NCBI GenBank assembly: GCA_021827405.1
Contig: JAKAVY010000006.1
Coordinates: forward strand, 1 to 60,165
DNA: 60,165 nucleotides
Source of the DNA: Thermoplasmata archaeon
GTDB lineage: Archaea; Thermoplasmatota; Thermoplasmata; Lutacidiplasmatales; UBA184
Direction: 5' to 3'
Made by a program: the position numbers and the translations under genes. Under the pieces are notes generated by a model, which was not told where the DNA came from, did no database searches, and was given only the letters and a program-made list of their open reading frames with translations. This document shows, one piece after another, positions 58,640 to 60,165 of the stretch (position 1 is the stretch's first letter; every line of letters starts with the position of its first letter).

Positions 58640-60165
58640 GTGACGAGCACCCCCACTTCCGGCCGGACGAGGGGAACCCCCCTCTCCCTGGAGGAGATCT
58701 CCAGCACGCTGGAGGTGCCGATCCCCTCGGACCCTCTGGAGCGGGTCATCGGCCAGGACCGGGCGGTGGAGCTGGCCCGGATCGCGGCCTACCAGCGGCG
58801 GCACCTGCTCCTGGTGGGGCCACCGGGGATCGGGAAGTCGATGACCGCCCAGGCGCTGGCGCTCCACCTCCCCCGACCGAAGCAGGAGATCCGGGTGGTG
58901 CACAATCCAGAGAACCCCGAGCGTCCCACGGTGGAGGTGGTGACCCGGGACGACGTCCTCGCGGAACGGGAGCGGGCCCGGGGCCTGGAGGGGGAGCTCC
59001 ATCGGCCCCAGGACGTCCCGAACTCCGTGGCCGAGCGGCTCGGGTACCGCTGCCCCCGCTGCGGGTTCTATTCCCTTCCCAGCGAGCGGCAGTGTCCGAG
59101 CTGCGGGAACGTGAAGCAGGTCCTGCCCAACGCCCCCACCTCGTCGGGGAATCCGTTCCGGGACCTGGTGGGAGGGATCCTGGAGGTCACGGTGGGCGGG
59201 GCCGGCGGGCTCTCTGAGGCGGTGCGGACCACCCGGTTGAAGAACGGGGTGGAGGAGGTGGTCGCCTACGAGCGGGCCGGGGAGATGATCAAGCTGTTGG
59301 ACCAGCCCGCGTTGGAGCGGCGCCGGCAGCTCCAGCGGGAGACCCCGTACAAGGTGCTGGTGAAGATCGACCGGAACCCCTTCGTCATGTCCACGGGGGC
59401 CAGTGAGACGGAGCTCTTGGGGGACGTGCGGCACGACCCGTATGGGGGTCACCCCCAGCTGGGGTCGCTCCCGTACGACCGGGTGATCCCGGGGGCGATC
59501 CACGAGGCGCACGAGGGGGTGCTCTTCATCGATGAGCTTCCCCACTTAGGTCCGCTCCAGCGCTTCATCCTCACGGCGATGCAGGAGCGGCGGTTCCCGA
59601 TCTCGGGGCGGAACCCGCAGAGCGGGGGCGCGTCGGTACGCATCGACGCGGTGCCTTGCGACTTCATCCTGGTGGCGGCGTGCAACATCCAGGACGTGGG
59701 GCGGATCCTGGCCCCCTTGCGCTCCCGGATCGCCGGGGGAGGGTACGAGACGCTGCTGGAGACGGCGATGCCGGACACCGAGGCGAACCGGCGGAAGCTT
59801 TTGCAGTTCTGTGCCCAGGAGATCGCAGTGGACGGGCGGATCCCGCCGGCGTCCCGGGGGGCGCTGGAGGAGTTCATCACCGAGGCGCGTCGGCGGGCGG
59901 AGCGGATGGACGGGCAGCGCAACGCGCTCACGCTCCGGTTGCGGGAGATGGGGGGGCTGCTCCGGGCGGCGGGGGACCTCGCCACGGTGGAGCACTCGGA
60001 GATGATCGAGGCGGCGCACCTGAAGGAGGCGATCCGCCGGGGAAGGCCCATCGAGGAGCAGATCCGGAGCCGCTACGGGTCGCTGGCCGGAGGGGTCCGT
60101 TCGGACTCCACGGAGGCTCAGCGCGAGGGCATGGGCTACTACTACTGGAACCACCAGGAGGAGAC
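58640..60165 (+). CDS. LonB-like AAA+ protein with zinc-ribbon insert (partial, C-terminus off window)
   Basis: The frame is open to the right edge (about 508 residues) and so is absent from the ORF track. Walker A is GPPGIGKSM (~residue 59), Walker B VLFIDELPHL (~294), sensor 1 LVAACN and the Arg finger PLRSRI; YYYWNHQEE at the edge is typical of archaeal Lon just before the protease domain. Between Walker A and B the usual LonB membrane anchor is not visible; instead there is a zinc ribbon, CPRCGFYSLPSERQCPSCGN (~138-157). The Ser/Lys protease domain should follow outside the window. GTG start 42 nt after dnaG, with GGGAGG before it. Confidence 0.85.
   Translation, partial: MTSTPTSGRTRGTPLSLEEISSTLEVPIPSDPLERVIGQDRAVELARIAAYQRRHLLLVGPPGIGKSMTAQALALHLPRPKQEIRVVHNPENPERPTVEVVTRDDVLAERERARGLEGELHRPQDVPNSVAERLGYRCPRCGFYSLPSERQCPSCGNVKQVLPNAPTSSGNPFRDLVGGILEVTVGGAGGLSEAVRTTRLKNGVEEVVAYERAGEMIKLLDQPALERRRQLQRETPYKVLVKIDRNPFVMSTGASETELLGDVRHDPYGGHPQLGSLPYDRVIPGAIHEAHEGVLFIDELPHLGPLQRFILTAMQERRFPISGRNPQSGGASVRIDAVPCDFILVAACNIQDVGRILAPLRSRIAGGGYETLLETAMPDTEANRRKLLQFCAQEIAVDGRIPPASRGALEEFITEARRRAERMDGQRNALTLRLREMGGLLRAAGDLATVEHSEMIEAAHLKEAIRRGRPIEEQIRSRYGSLAGGVRSDSTEAQREGMGYYYWNHQEE

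Noticed and set aside
58607-59545. Minus-strand ORFs across the LonB-like gene
   Set aside because: Shadows of the plus-strand AAA+ frame, which has Walker A, Walker B and zinc-ribbon motifs.
1-60165. CRISPR arrays, insertion sequences, prophage or toxin-antitoxin pairs
   Set aside because: No regularly spaced direct repeats, transposase motifs or phage genes were seen on reading; short repeats could have been missed by eye.

Overview
The window reads as a chromosome segment of a high-GC archaeon, most plausibly an aerobic or microaerophilic member of the Thermoplasmatota (Euryarchaeota). The evidence is archaeal-type DnaG, the small subunit of the euryarchaeal polymerase PolD, an XPD-type helicase, an archaeal LonB-type AAA+ protein at the right edge, an AbrB-PhoU regulator, an HTH_10 regulator, and TATA-like AT islands placed 25-50 nt before many start codons. 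No rRNA, tRNA, CRISPR array or insertion sequence was recognised. The lineage is inferred from gene families; no search was run.

Layout. 1-10.8 kb: a triple zinc-ribbon protein (cut by the edge), a LysO-like exporter, a class III aminotransferase / zinc dehydrogenase / LsrF-like aldolase / radical SAM run, a sugar-nucleotidyltransferase, an acetyltransferase and an MFS transporter. 10.9-19.6 kb: one compact minus-strand block running tatA, Rieske-like, tatC, tatB-like, a small membrane gene, Rieske, cytochrome b, a small membrane gene, extended CoxI, compact heme A synthase, heme O synthase. 19.7-22.6 kb: AbrB-PhoU regulator, membrane-anchored cupredoxin and a cytochrome oxidase subunit II split into two genes, with a shared GTTCGTA/TACGAAC motif in the control regions. 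22.7-26.2 kb: phosphoketolase plus acetate kinase. 26.4-34.3 kb: a two-domain cupredoxin, a CBS-ParB/SerK-like protein, a heptose kinase/isomerase pair, XPD helicase and a YcaQ-like glycosylase.

34.5-45.2 kb looks like an accessory island with longer gaps: NnrS-like 12-TM protein, HTH_10 regulator, DUF488, hemerythrin (HHE), NDH-2-like flavoprotein, FNR-type reductase, two tandem hemerythrin-like paralogues and a DoxX-cupredoxin fusion. I read it as a candidate oxygen/NO-handling module. 45.9-54.4 kb is core metabolism: three-gene proton-translocating transhydrogenase, citrate synthase, malate dehydrogenase, two coiled-coil genes, ketopantoate reductase, phosphoglycerate kinase, CutA. 54.3-60.2 kb is replication and quality control: PolD small subunit, a hypothetical protein, DnaG and the LonB-like protein.

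Functionally the window encodes the distal half of an aerobic chain (Rieske/cytochrome b, A1-type oxidase with CuA and heme A synthesis) and the Tat machinery that probably exports the Rieske protein. I saw no c-type cytochrome (CxxCH), but there are several membrane-anchored copper proteins, so blue copper proteins are the likely electron carriers. Phosphoketolase plus acetate kinase would give ATP from sugar phosphates, and transhydrogenase would link proton motive force to NADPH.
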